Position numbers and translations under genes: made by a program
Part shown: positions 17,040 to 24,531 of the stretch, one piece after another
How the letters are laid out: every line of letters begins with the position of its first letter
Numbering within the stretch: the first letter of the stretch is position 1
The notes under the pieces: model-generated
What the model was told of the DNA's origin: nothing
What the model saw: only the letters and a program-made list of their open reading frames with translations
Database searches by the model: none
Assembly: GCA_017475045.1 (NCBI GenBank)
Contig: JAFVGH010000097.1
Location: 1 to 64,000, forward strand
Source of the DNA: Fibrobacter sp.
GTDB taxonomy: Bacteria; Fibrobacterota; Fibrobacteria; Fibrobacterales; Fibrobacteraceae
Length of the DNA: 64,000 nucleotides
Reading direction: 5' to 3'

Positions 17040-20000
17040 TTACCTCACCACGCCAATGCGGTACAGCTTCTGCTTGGTCTTGCCGGAGCTGAACTTCACC
17101 TGCAAGCGAACCGTATAGACATCGCTGCCCAGGGCTTTCAAGTCCAGGTTCTCGAACTGGTTCCGACCGGCCTCTACGCCGGACATTTTCTGCTGATAGA
17201 CGCAGTAGCCCGTAATGTCGTAAATCTCCAGAGTGACCGTCTTGGCATTGTTCCCGATTTCGAATCGGGCCTTGGCTTCTCCGCCACGCACAGGGTTTGG
17301 GTACACGAAGAATTCCCGAATCTCGTCCTTCAGCTTTGAAGCCTCGGGAGCGCCAAGCCTAGAAGCGTCGAAGAACCCCGTCCTTTCGTTTCCGCCGGCA
17401 GGGAGCGTCCAAGCCGCCAAGGATTCAGCCGCCCCTGTAGAGGCCTTCCGCAAACGGAACGCCGAGAGCTTGCCACGATGCAGGGCATAAATTTCGGGTC
17501 CAGCCGACTTTGTACCAGGAACGGCATCTGCAACGAAGATGCTCATGGGCTTCAGCTGCTTTGTAGACTCTACGTACTCAAAGCTTCCAGCTGCCAGCGG
17601 GAACCCGTCCTTTTCCGTTAAGGCCTTGCCCTTGCCGGTATAGGCATAAACCAGGCCGTCATTGCTGGGCACCAGAATTTCAGGGTCGGCATCACCGTTC
17701 ACATCCACAAGAATCGGGTCGCTGAAGAATCCATAAATCGGAGTCCCGCGGCTAATCTTCGCAGGGAATCCTGCTATAGGCAGGCCCGAACGGTCCAGGG
17801 CATAGACAAGATTGTCGCCAAGGAAGACAATTTCAGGATACTTGTCTCCGTTGATATCACCGATGGCAATACCCGATGTTTCATCTGGGAGGCCGCTAGA
17901 GCCTGTAGCTCCACGCTTGTAGCTTTTTGTCCAGCGGGTCACTAGACTCTTCTTGGATTCATCATAATTCACAGCCACAACTGTCCCGCGACTACCTACA
18001 GCAATGATATCCACCTTGTCGTCCCGATCCATATCGGTACAGGCGATGCGGAATGTCTCGCCAGATTTTCCGTTCAGCTTGATCCATCCCTGTGTCGTAA
18101 AGAGCTCTCCATCGTTGGACACCTGGGCAAAAACTTCCTCGACACCTTTGCCAGCATCCTGCCTACAATAGGCCATATCCGTATAAATTTTTGATGCGGA
18201 CGAATTGGACTCATGAACGTTTATTGTCGACTTCTTTTCAAACTTGACCGCATCGTACATTACCACGCCTTCGCGGCTGGCGATCCAGATTTTTCCATCG
18301 TGAATGACAGGCCCTGCCGTAGCGGAATCTACCGCAATTTCATCTTGTATTGGGATGCCGCCTACAAAGCGGGTCCTCACCAGCTTTTTCCTGTGCAGGC
18401 TGTAAACGTCCTTGCCGTCGCTGGCCATACCCACCAACGCTCCGTTGCTCGGACCCATGCGGTACAACGGCACTTCGACCTTCGCACTGTCGCGGGTCAG
18501 GGACTTCTTGGTTATCACCGTATCCGCCACGAACAGCGTGTCGCCCAGGGCATTGAAGGCCTGCAGAGTTCCGTCTTCGGCGCCCACCACGATAATCTTT
18601 TCACCCTCGTGTTCTGGGTCATCTATAAATACCGCGCCTCGCACCGCCGAATTCAAGCCAATCTCCCGAGGGAACTTGCTCCCTTCGATACTGCCGTCGT
18701 CAATGCTTATCATAACCTTGATAATGGGGGTTGCAAAGTTTACCACGCTGTCGCCCATGAAGGCATTGGAGGTCTTTTCCTTGCGATAGGAATAAGAAGG
18801 CGGCTCACCACCTGCCTTGCTCAACTTAGGCTTCATCACCGTAATCTCGATTCCCGTATAGCCCCCCTGAGTCGTCATGGTGTTGGCATATCCGGTAGCG
18901 CCAATGGACCAAACCGTATCGAACTTCTCCTTGGAATCCTTTGCAGGGATGCGCACATGGGGCAACAAATCCGTTCCGGAGCCATAATCGTAGGTATCTT
19001 CGCCCAAAGCATTCTTGAAGGATTTGCCGATGCTGAGAACCCCATCGGACTCTATGAGCGATATTCCGAACTGGTGGTCGCGCAGGGTATCACCACCCCA
19101 AAAATTCGCTACACCGTACTTCAAGGTTTCGCGCAAGTACCAGTCATTTACCTTCCAAACCGCAATGCCGCTAGCAGGCAGGCCCGCGTCAAAAGAGGAA
19201 GGTTTCAAGATAAATCCGCTCAACTGCTTTCCGTTAGGTTTGCACTTGCCCTTCACGCAAACGCTGTCCTCGAAAAGCTTGGAGATGCTATCCACCGGAA
19301 CCGTAATCTTTTGCGGTTCTGTCTGGGCGCCGGCATCCTTGACGTATCCCACCTCCACCGTGCCGTCTTTGTTCCAGCTACGCTGACGGTTCTCAATCAG
19401 CAGGTATTCACTACCATTCAAGGGAACCTTCACGATTTCAGTGCCGAGTCCGCTACCTGCCGCAGCAATTTCCACCGTTACCGGGTGACCTGCCGTGGGG
19501 CGAACTTCCTTCACCTTTCCCCAGCCCATATAGAGTCTGTCCCAGGCCCCAGGCAGCGCCGGCAAGAATCCGTTACCCGCATTGTAGCCTGCAAAATCCA
19601 TCAGGTCATAATAACCCAAGCGGCTGATTCCCTTCACCACATCGTAAGTGTTGGGCAGCCCAAGTTCGCGGCCCACCTGGTTCGCGATAATTCCATTGAC
19701 ACCCCAGTTCAGGCCATCCTGGGATGCCGTCTCCGACACCACCATGATAGATCGCAAGGTATCTACCGCGCCTTCCAGGGCAAGGGCGGTCGTCACCGTA
19801 TCACCGTTCTCGCCCACGCCCATCACAGGCCGCACGCTCTTCACTTTCGCGGAGTCTGGCATCAGGTACATCCATGCGTCCTTATTCACGTAAATGTCCA
19901 GAAAATCACCCGGCGTATCCGCATTACGGGTGCCCATGCTCCCGCCATCCAGCAGACGGCTGGCCCCCGCATGGGCAATCATGTAGGAGCGTTTCACATT

Positions 20001-20483
20001 CGGGTTCTTGGAAAGGGGAACCTTGAAGGGCGACTGGCTAGAGGAATGGGCCTTGGCCACCGCATCGTAAATGAAGTTCAGGTAAAGCCTGCTGCGGTCC
20101 TCGTCGTATTCCGCGGTCTTTTCACCCTTGCTCTTGCTGGTCCTATTATAACCCATGATGGGTTTATCCAGGGTGTACAGGGAGTTTTCCGGGAAAACCC
20201 GGGCCCGAACCGCAAGCTTGCCACCGCTGGCCGCCTGGTAAAAAGCGTTCACAAACTCGAAATGCCTAAGCCAATAATTGGGATTGGCACGAACCCCCGA
20301 AGGGTCCAGCTTATAGGTTACCTTAGTATCAGAATTGAACTTGCCATTGCCCGTAGTCAGCGAGTTGTCGGGCTGTTCCTCCTTGAAATCCACCAACAGC
20401 ACAAACACCTCCAAGGTGTCCGCCGCCTGGGCCAAGGACAAAACCCCTAAAACAAATGCAAAGAAAACCGCATTTAACTTCAT
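17040..20483 (-). CDS. Large secreted M6-metalloprotease-like protein with dead active site
   Basis: This 1147-residue protein has a signal peptide (about 1-20). Residues about 24-400 follow the M6 (immune inhibitor A-like) peptidase pattern, including LLVDF, the HAGA segment and the ENRQR strand. The zinc site, however, reads ANQVGRELGLPNTYD (267-281) where M6 enzymes have AHEFGH followed by LGLPDLYD: both His and the Glu are replaced (Asn268, Gln269, Arg272). Further on are FG-GAP/VCBS-like repeats (for example DMDRDDKVDII, DINGDKYPEIV, DVNGDADPEIL). The C-terminal 80 residues (VYPNPVRGG...LEIYDITG) resemble a type A T9SS sorting domain. Probably a surface binding protein rather than a protease. 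Confidence 0.8.
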   Translation of the reverse strand: MKLNAVFFAFVLGVLSLAQAADTLEVFVLLVDFKEEQPDNSLTTGNGKFNSDTKVTYKLDPSGVRANPNYWLRHFEFVNAFYQAASGGKLAVRARVFPENSLYTLDKPIMGYNRTSKSKGEKTAEYDEDRSRLYLNFIYDAVAKAHSSSQSPFKVPLSKNPNVKRSYMIAHAGASRLLDGGSMGTRNADTPGDFLDIYVNKDAWMYLMPDSAKVKSVRPVMGVGENGDTVTTALALEGAVDTLRSIMVVSETASQDGLNWGVNGIIANQVGRELGLPNTYDVVKGISRLGYYDLMDFAGYNAGNGFLPALPGAWDRLYMGWGKVKEVRPTAGHPVTVEIAAAGSGLGTEIVKVPLNGSEYLLIENRQRSWNKDGTVEVGYVKDAGAQTEPQKITVPVDSISKLFEDSVCVKGKCKPNGKQLSGFILKPSSFDAGLPASGIAVWKVNDWYLRETLKYGVANFWGGDTLRDHQFGISLIESDGVLSIGKSFKNALGEDTYDYGSGTDLLPHVRIPAKDSKEKFDTVWSIGATGYANTMTTQGGYTGIEITVMKPKLSKAGGEPPSYSYRKEKTSNAFMGDSVVNFATPIIKVMISIDDGSIEGSKFPREIGLNSAVRGAVFIDDPEHEGEKIIVVGAEDGTLQAFNALGDTLFVADTVITKKSLTRDSAKVEVPLYRMGPSNGALVGMASDGKDVYSLHRKKLVRTRFVGGIPIQDEIAVDSATAGPVIHDGKIWIASREGVVMYDAVKFEKKSTINVHESNSSASKIYTDMAYCRQDAGKGVEEVFAQVSNDGELFTTQGWIKLNGKSGETFRIACTDMDRDDKVDIIAVGSRGTVVAVNYDESKKSLVTRWTKSYKRGATGSSGLPDETSGIAIGDINGDKYPEIVFLGDNLVYALDRSGLPIAGFPAKISRGTPIYGFFSDPILVDVNGDADPEILVPSNDGLVYAYTGKGKALTEKDGFPLAAGSFEYVESTKQLKPMSIFVADAVPGTKSAGPEIYALHRGKLSAFRLRKASTGAAESLAAWTLPAGGNERTGFFDASRLGAPEASKLKDEIREFFVYPNPVRGGEAKARFEIGNNAKTVTLEIYDITGYCVYQQKMSGVEAGRNQFENLDLKALGSDVYTVRLQVKFSSGKTKQKLYRIGVVR

Positions 20484-20524
20484 AGGTCATAATTTACAAA
20501 TTATATTTTTGCAAGAGGTACTAC

Positions 20525-20770
20525 ATGGAAGAGACATTCAAGACAAAAGGCACCTGCGCCACCACCATCCAGTTCACCCGTGACGGCGACAAGATCCGCA
20601 ATATCCGCTTCACAGGTGGCTGCAACGGCAACCTGAAGGCCATCGCGAAGCTCTGCGAAGGCATGAGTGCCGAAGATATCGCAGCAAAGCTCCTGGGCAA
20701 CACCTGCGGAAGCAAGCCCACCTCCTGTGCCGACCAGTTGGCCCGTGCAGTACTCGGTCGCGAACCGTAA
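20525..20770 (+). CDS. TSCPD-domain protein
   Basis: This 81-residue protein matches the short TSCPD family (TIGR03905), related to the C-terminal region of some ribonucleotide reductases. It has CATTIQFT near the start, the GGCNGNLKAIAKL motif and the CGSKPTSCADQLARA motif with conserved cysteines that probably bind a metal. Its biochemical role is unknown. An AAGAGG ribosome-binding site and a TATATT box at 20502-20507 support the start. It is divergent from the 17040-20483 gene. Confidence 0.85.
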   Translation: MEETFKTKGTCATTIQFTRDGDKIRNIRFTGGCNGNLKAIAKLCEGMSAEDIAAKLLGNTCGSKPTSCADQLARAVLGREP

Positions 20771-20842
20771 AAAACGCCAAATCGGGACCGCCCGCCACGG
20801 CCTCTATAGAAAAAACTGATAACTCTGCATAAGAATTAAATA

Positions 20843-20872
20843 TTGGACAGAGCGAAAAACCGCTTCTATATT
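20843..20872 (+). promoter_or_regulatory. Sigma-70-type promoter upstream of the AhpD-like gene
   Basis: TTGGAC (20843-20848), 18 nt, TATATT (20867-20872). The predicted start near 20879 gives a leader of about 40 nt to the ATG at 20920. Confidence 0.6.
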
Positions 20873-20919
20873 TTGCGCAACAAAAAACGGTGCCATCACA
20901 CCAACGGAGAGTGCAAAAT

Positions 20920-21477
20920 ATGGCAAGAGTAAAATTTATCGAATCTGTTGACGAAGCTCAGGGCAAGGCCAAGGAAGCCTATGAAAAGCTGATCTCTACC
21001 GGCAAGATTACCAACATGAAGCGTGCGCTGCTGCAGGACTACGCAACGTTTGATGCCTTCATGGGATGGTACACCAGCTGGGGGCGTCTCGTAGAAATCA
21101 TCGGCCAGCGTGCCGCCACTGTGTACGCCCACGCCGTTTCTACTACCAACAGCTGCCAGCTCTGCTCGCTGTTCTTCATCAGCGACCTGAAGGCCCTCGG
21201 AATCGATCCGAATGGATTCGAATACGAGAAGAACGAGGAGATTCTCGTGAAACTTGCAAGGCAAATCGTAAAGGACCCCACCGCCGTGCCGGATTCCTAC
21301 TTCGATGAACTGCGCAAGTTCTACAATGATTCCGAGATTGTGGCCATCGTAGGCTTTGCGGCCCAGATGATCGCTACCAACAACTTCAACTCGGTACTGA
21401 AAATCGACGTGGACCAGCGTCTTCTCCCCATTGTTGGCGAGTTCAAGCCCGCCACCTGGAGAAAAGACATCAAATAA
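20920..21477 (+). CDS. Carboxymuconolactone decarboxylase / AhpD-like protein
   Basis: This 185-residue, all-helical protein belongs to the AhpD/CMD superfamily. The diagnostic segment is HAVSTTNSCQLC (Cys79 and Cys82), the CxxC redox pair preceded by a His, as in alkylhydroperoxidase AhpD. A peroxide-defence or thiol-disulphide role is likely. The partner is unknown since no AhpC is adjacent. An in-frame ATG exists 30 nt upstream, but GGAGA at 20906-20910 points to 20920. The gene ends in a strong terminator, so it is probably monocistronic. Confidence 0.8.
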   Translation: MARVKFIESVDEAQGKAKEAYEKLISTGKITNMKRALLQDYATFDAFMGWYTSWGRLVEIIGQRAATVYAHAVSTTNSCQLCSLFFISDLKALGIDPNGFEYEKNEEILVKLARQIVKDPTAVPDSYFDELRKFYNDSEIVAIVGFAAQMIATNNFNSVLKIDVDQRLLPIVGEFKPATWRKDIK

Positions 21478-21499
21478 GTTTGTACTCTCCGTACAAGCT

Positions 21500-21546
21500 G
21501 GCGCTCCCGGGAGATTCGAAGTCCTTTTTCGGGAGCGCCTTTTTTT
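21500..21546 (+). terminator. Rho-independent terminator after the AhpD-like gene
   Basis: GGCGCTCCCG pairs with CGGGAGCGCC (10 bp, loop about 21 nt, partly self-pairing), followed by seven T. Confidence 0.85.
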
Positions 21547-21575
21547 ATTTTTCACTTGTGAAAAAGGGGTCCAAC

Positions 21576-22115
21576 ATGAACTATTTGATAGTCCCTGGAT
21601 TGAATAATTCCGGTCCGAGCCACTGGCAGACCTTCTGGGCAAAAAGCCTGCCCAACGCATCCCGTGTTTACCAGCGCTGCTGGGACAAGCCGCAAAAAGA
21701 AGAATGGGTAGAAACTCTCGACGAAACCGTCAAGCAGCTGAAAGGCGACACCATTCTGGTCACCCATAGCCTGGGAAGCGTGACCACCGTATTCTGGCTC
21801 TTGCAGGCACAAGAAAGACACGAACTTCCGGCAAATATCAAGGGAGCCTTCCTGGTAGCCCCCGCCGATACCGACGTGGTGGAATCCATCAGCAACTTTG
21901 CCCCCATGCCCTTAGGCAAGCTTCCGGTACCCACATGCATCGTGGGTAGTGAAAACGATCCGTACATGACCTACGCCCGTGTAGAATTCTTTGCCAAGTC
22001 GTGGGGAGCCAAGCTGTTCAACGCAGGAGCCCTTGGCCACATCAATTCGGATTGCAACCTGGGCGAATGGGAACAGGGCCGCAAGTTCCTGGCGGAATTC
22101 GAACGCACGCTATAG
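21576..22115 (+). CDS. RBBP9/YdeN-family serine hydrolase
   Basis: This 179-residue, single-domain alpha/beta hydrolase shows the RBBP9/YdeN signature: PGLNNSGPSHWQTFWA at the N-terminus, nucleophile Ser65 in VTHSLGS, Asp128 in GSENDPYM and His155 in LGHINS. Substrates of this family are mostly unknown. A longer frame opens at 21480, but that start lies within the preceding terminator. ATG 21576 preceded by AAAAAGGGG is the sensible start. It is cytoplasmic because no signal peptide is present. Confidence 0.87.
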   Translation: MNYLIVPGLNNSGPSHWQTFWAKSLPNASRVYQRCWDKPQKEEWVETLDETVKQLKGDTILVTHSLGSVTTVFWLLQAQERHELPANIKGAFLVAPADTDVVESISNFAPMPLGKLPVPTCIVGSENDPYMTYARVEFFAKSWGAKLFNAGALGHINSDCNLGEWEQGRKFLAEFERTL

Positions 22116-22187
22116 AAAATGTGCGCCATAGTTTAAATCTATAGCCAGTTACAAGAAAATAGTATAACCAAATAACGGCAAAACTGG

Positions 22188-22243
22188 ATGACAAAGGAAA
22201 AAGAATTATCTATCTTATTTCCTATCGAAATAATAGGAAATAA
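22188..22243 (+). promoter_or_regulatory. Promoter-operator module of mccBA (same as metY)
   Basis: ATGACA (22188-22193), 17 nt and TATCTT (22211-22216) form a promoter. Its -10 runs into a perfect 11-bp inverted repeat, TTATTTCCTAT-N7-ATAGGAAATAA (22215-22243). The same arrangement with the same spacing stands before metY at 37084-37139. The position over -10/+1 suits a repressor. TCCTA/TAGGA palindromes are reminiscent of Rrf2-type cysteine regulators, but the regulator is not in the window. Confidence 0.75.
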
Positions 22244-22349
22244 CAAAAACAAATACAATTATGACTACAAACTTTGCAAACATATGCTGTTGGTGTCATT
22301 GTCGATGTCGGGCGGGCGACTAGTTTCTAGACTTTTATCTAAAACAGAT

Positions 22350-22384
22350 TCCCGCTCGGTTGTGTCTCCGGAGCGGGATTTTTT
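22350..22384 (+). terminator. Terminator or attenuator in the mccB leader
   Basis: TCCCGCTC (22350-22357) pairs with GAGCGGGA (22371-22378), followed by six T. It lies downstream of the operator and 44 nt before the mccB start, so it would stop mccBA transcription unless read through. The rest of the 313-base gap (22116-22428) holds no gene I can support. Confidence 0.7.
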
Positions 22385-22428
22385 ATTCAAACTTTTAAGA
22401 CGGCGCGACGCGCCAAAGGATTTTCAAA

Positions 22429-23610
22429 ATGTCAACTTCAAAGTATATCGAAACAAAACTCATTCACGGCGGCATCGATGGCGACAAGGTCACGGGAGCT
22501 GTCAACGTACCCATCTACCAGACTTCCACCTACAAGCAGGCGGGCCTTGGTGAAAATACGGGCTGGGAATATTCCCGCACGGGCAACCCCACGCGCGCAG
22601 CCCTGGAAGCCCTGATTGCAGAACTGGAAGGCGGTGTGGCAGGCTTCGCCTTTGCAAGCGGCATGGCGGCCACCTCAACGGTACTTACCCTATTTAACAA
22701 GGGCGACAAGATTATTATTTCCAGCAATGTGTACGGCGGAACCTTCCGCGTTCTGGACAAGGTTTTCAAGAACCTGGGCATTACCTACTCCATCGAAGAT
22801 ACTACCGACTTGGCGACGTTGGATACCAAGGTGACTCCCGACGTGAAGGCTTTCTTTGTGGAAAGCCCCGCAAATCCGCTCCTGACTGTGACGGACTTGG
22901 CAGGCGTTGCCGCCATTGCCAAGAAACATGGCATCTTGACCATTGTGGACAACACCTTCATGACTCCCTATCTGCAGCGTCCGCTAGAACTGGGTGCCGA
23001 CATTGTGGTGCATAGCGCGACCAAGTATCTGGGCGGCCATAGCGACTTGGTGGCAGGCCTTGCGGTGACCAACAACAAGGAAATTGCGGAACGCCTTGCC
23101 TTCACGCAGAACGCCGTGGGCGCTGTGCTCGGCCCCTTCGATTCTTTCCTTTTGATTCGCGGCATCAAGACTCTTGGCGTGCGCCTCGATCGCCATACCG
23201 AAAACGCAAAACGCATCGCCCGCTACCTGGAGAACCACGAAGCCGTAAAGCACGTCTATTATCCGGGTCTCCCTACCGCTCAGGGTTACGAAATCAACAA
23301 GAAACAGGCCAAGAACGGCGGTGCCATGATTTCGTTCGAACTGCGCGAAGATTATGACATCAAGAAATTCTTCAAGGGTCTCAAGCTGATTTCACTTGCC
23401 GAAAGCTTAGGCGGCGTCGAAAGTCTCGTATGCCATCCGGCCACCATGACCCACGCCTCCATTCCGAAGGAAATCCGCGAGAAGGTGGGCATTACCGACG
23501 GACTGATCCGCCTGTCCGTGGGTATCGAAAAAGTTGACGACATCATTTTAGATTTGAATGCCGGCATCAATGCGGCAGCCGCACCGTCCAATTCGGCGAA
23601 AGGAGTGTAA
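22429..23610 (+). CDS. mccB: Cystathionine gamma-lyase / gamma-synthase family enzyme
   Basis: This 393-residue, PLP-dependent enzyme belongs to the Cys/Met metabolism family. The PLP lysine is Lys199 in HSATKYLGGHSD. Other signatures are YSRTGNPTR, the FASGMAA loop and PATMTHASIP near the C-terminus. The fold cannot by itself separate cystathionine gamma-lyase, beta-lyase and gamma-synthase. Two bases after its stop follows a gene closely resembling mccA, and mccA-mccB pairs run reverse transsulfuration (homocysteine to cystathionine to cysteine). I therefore favour cystathionine gamma-lyase. A leader with operator and attenuator precedes it. AAAGGA supports the start. Confidence 0.88.
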   Translation: MSTSKYIETKLIHGGIDGDKVTGAVNVPIYQTSTYKQAGLGENTGWEYSRTGNPTRAALEALIAELEGGVAGFAFASGMAATSTVLTLFNKGDKIIISSNVYGGTFRVLDKVFKNLGITYSIEDTTDLATLDTKVTPDVKAFFVESPANPLLTVTDLAGVAAIAKKHGILTIVDNTFMTPYLQRPLELGADIVVHSATKYLGGHSDLVAGLAVTNNKEIAERLAFTQNAVGAVLGPFDSFLLIRGIKTLGVRLDRHTENAKRIARYLENHEAVKHVYYPGLPTAQGYEINKKQAKNGGAMISFELREDYDIKKFFKGLKLISLAESLGGVESLVCHPATMTHASIPKEIREKVGITDGLIRLSVGIEKVDDIILDLNAGINAAAAPSNSAKGV

Positions 23611-23612
23611 CC

Positions 23613-24524
23613 ATGCATTATTACGAATCAATGCAATCTTTAATCGGCAAGACTCCGCTGGTAAAACTCACCCATGTAGGCCTCCCCGAAGGCGTGAACC
23701 TCTTTGCCAAACTGGAACTCTGGAACCCCTCGGGCAGTGTGAAGGACCGCACCGGCCTTTACATGGTAAACGACGCCCTCGCAAAGGGAACGCTCAAACC
23801 GGGCGGAACCATCGTCGAGGCGACCGCGGGCAACACTGGCCTCGGCATCGCCTTCGCGGCCCTCAACCGCGGCATCCGCGTGGTATTCGTGGTGCCCACC
23901 AAGTTCTCCCAAGAAAAACAGACGCTCCTGCGCGCCCTCGGTGCTGAACTCATCAACACTCCCCGTGAAGAAGGCATGCTAGGAGCCGAAAAGAAGGCCG
24001 AAGAACTTTTGAAACAGATTCCCGATTCTGTTTCGCTTCGGCAGTTCCACAATATGGCCAACCCCCTCGCCCATTACGAAACCACCGGCCCCGAAATCTA
24101 CGAAGACCTGGACGGTCACATAGACTACGTAGTGGCAGGCGCAGGCAGCGGCGGCACTTACAGCGGCATTCTCAAGGCCCTCAAGGAACGCAACCCAAGC
24201 ATCAAGGGCGTGCTGGCAGACCCCATAGGCTCTACCATGGGCGGCGGCGAACATGGCGACTACAACATCGAAGGAATCGGCAACGATTTTATCGCCGATA
24301 CCATGGACATGTCGCTGGTGGATCAGGTCATCAAAATCAACGATGACGACGCCTTTACCGGCTCTCGCGAACTCGCCCAGAAAGAAGGAATCTTTGCGGG
24401 CTCCTCTTCGGGCGCGGCATTCACCGCAGCCAAGAAGCTCATCGTCTCGGGTGCCCGCGGAAACATCGTGTTCGTAGCTCCCGACCGCGGCGACCGCTAC
24501 TTCAGCAAGGGATTGTACGAATAA
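23613..24524 (+). CDS. mccA: MccA-like cystathionine beta-synthase / O-acetylserine thiol-lyase
   Basis: This 303-residue, PLP-dependent enzyme of the cysteine synthase fold has PLP Lys44 in GSVKDRTG and phosphate-binding GSSSGAAF. The EATAGNTGLGIAFAAL loop and the KFSQEKQTLLRALGAE to GMLGAEKKAEEL stretch resemble B. subtilis MccA more than CysK, which has SGNTG and a different helix there. It is probably translated together with mccB (2-nt gap). Expected role: condense serine or O-acetylserine with homocysteine. Direct sulphide incorporation is the alternative. Confidence 0.87.
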   Translation: MHYYESMQSLIGKTPLVKLTHVGLPEGVNLFAKLELWNPSGSVKDRTGLYMVNDALAKGTLKPGGTIVEATAGNTGLGIAFAALNRGIRVVFVVPTKFSQEKQTLLRALGAELINTPREEGMLGAEKKAEELLKQIPDSVSLRQFHNMANPLAHYETTGPEIYEDLDGHIDYVVAGAGSGGTYSGILKALKERNPSIKGVLADPIGSTMGGGEHGDYNIEGIGNDFIADTMDMSLVDQVIKINDDDAFTGSRELAQKEGIFAGSSSGAAFTAAKKLIVSGARGNIVFVAPDRGDRYFSKGLYE

Positions 24525-24531
24525 TGCTCAA

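Noticed and set aside
18213-20450. 745-codon open frame opposite the large secreted protein gene
   Set aside because: It is Arg/His-rich, has no family motif or ribosome-binding site, and lies entirely antisense to a well-supported gene. It is a GC-driven shadow frame.
22188-22553. 121-codon frame over the mccB leader
   Set aside because: It begins at the -35 element, runs through operator and terminator and overlaps mccB out of frame. No ribosome-binding site; not a credible leader peptide.
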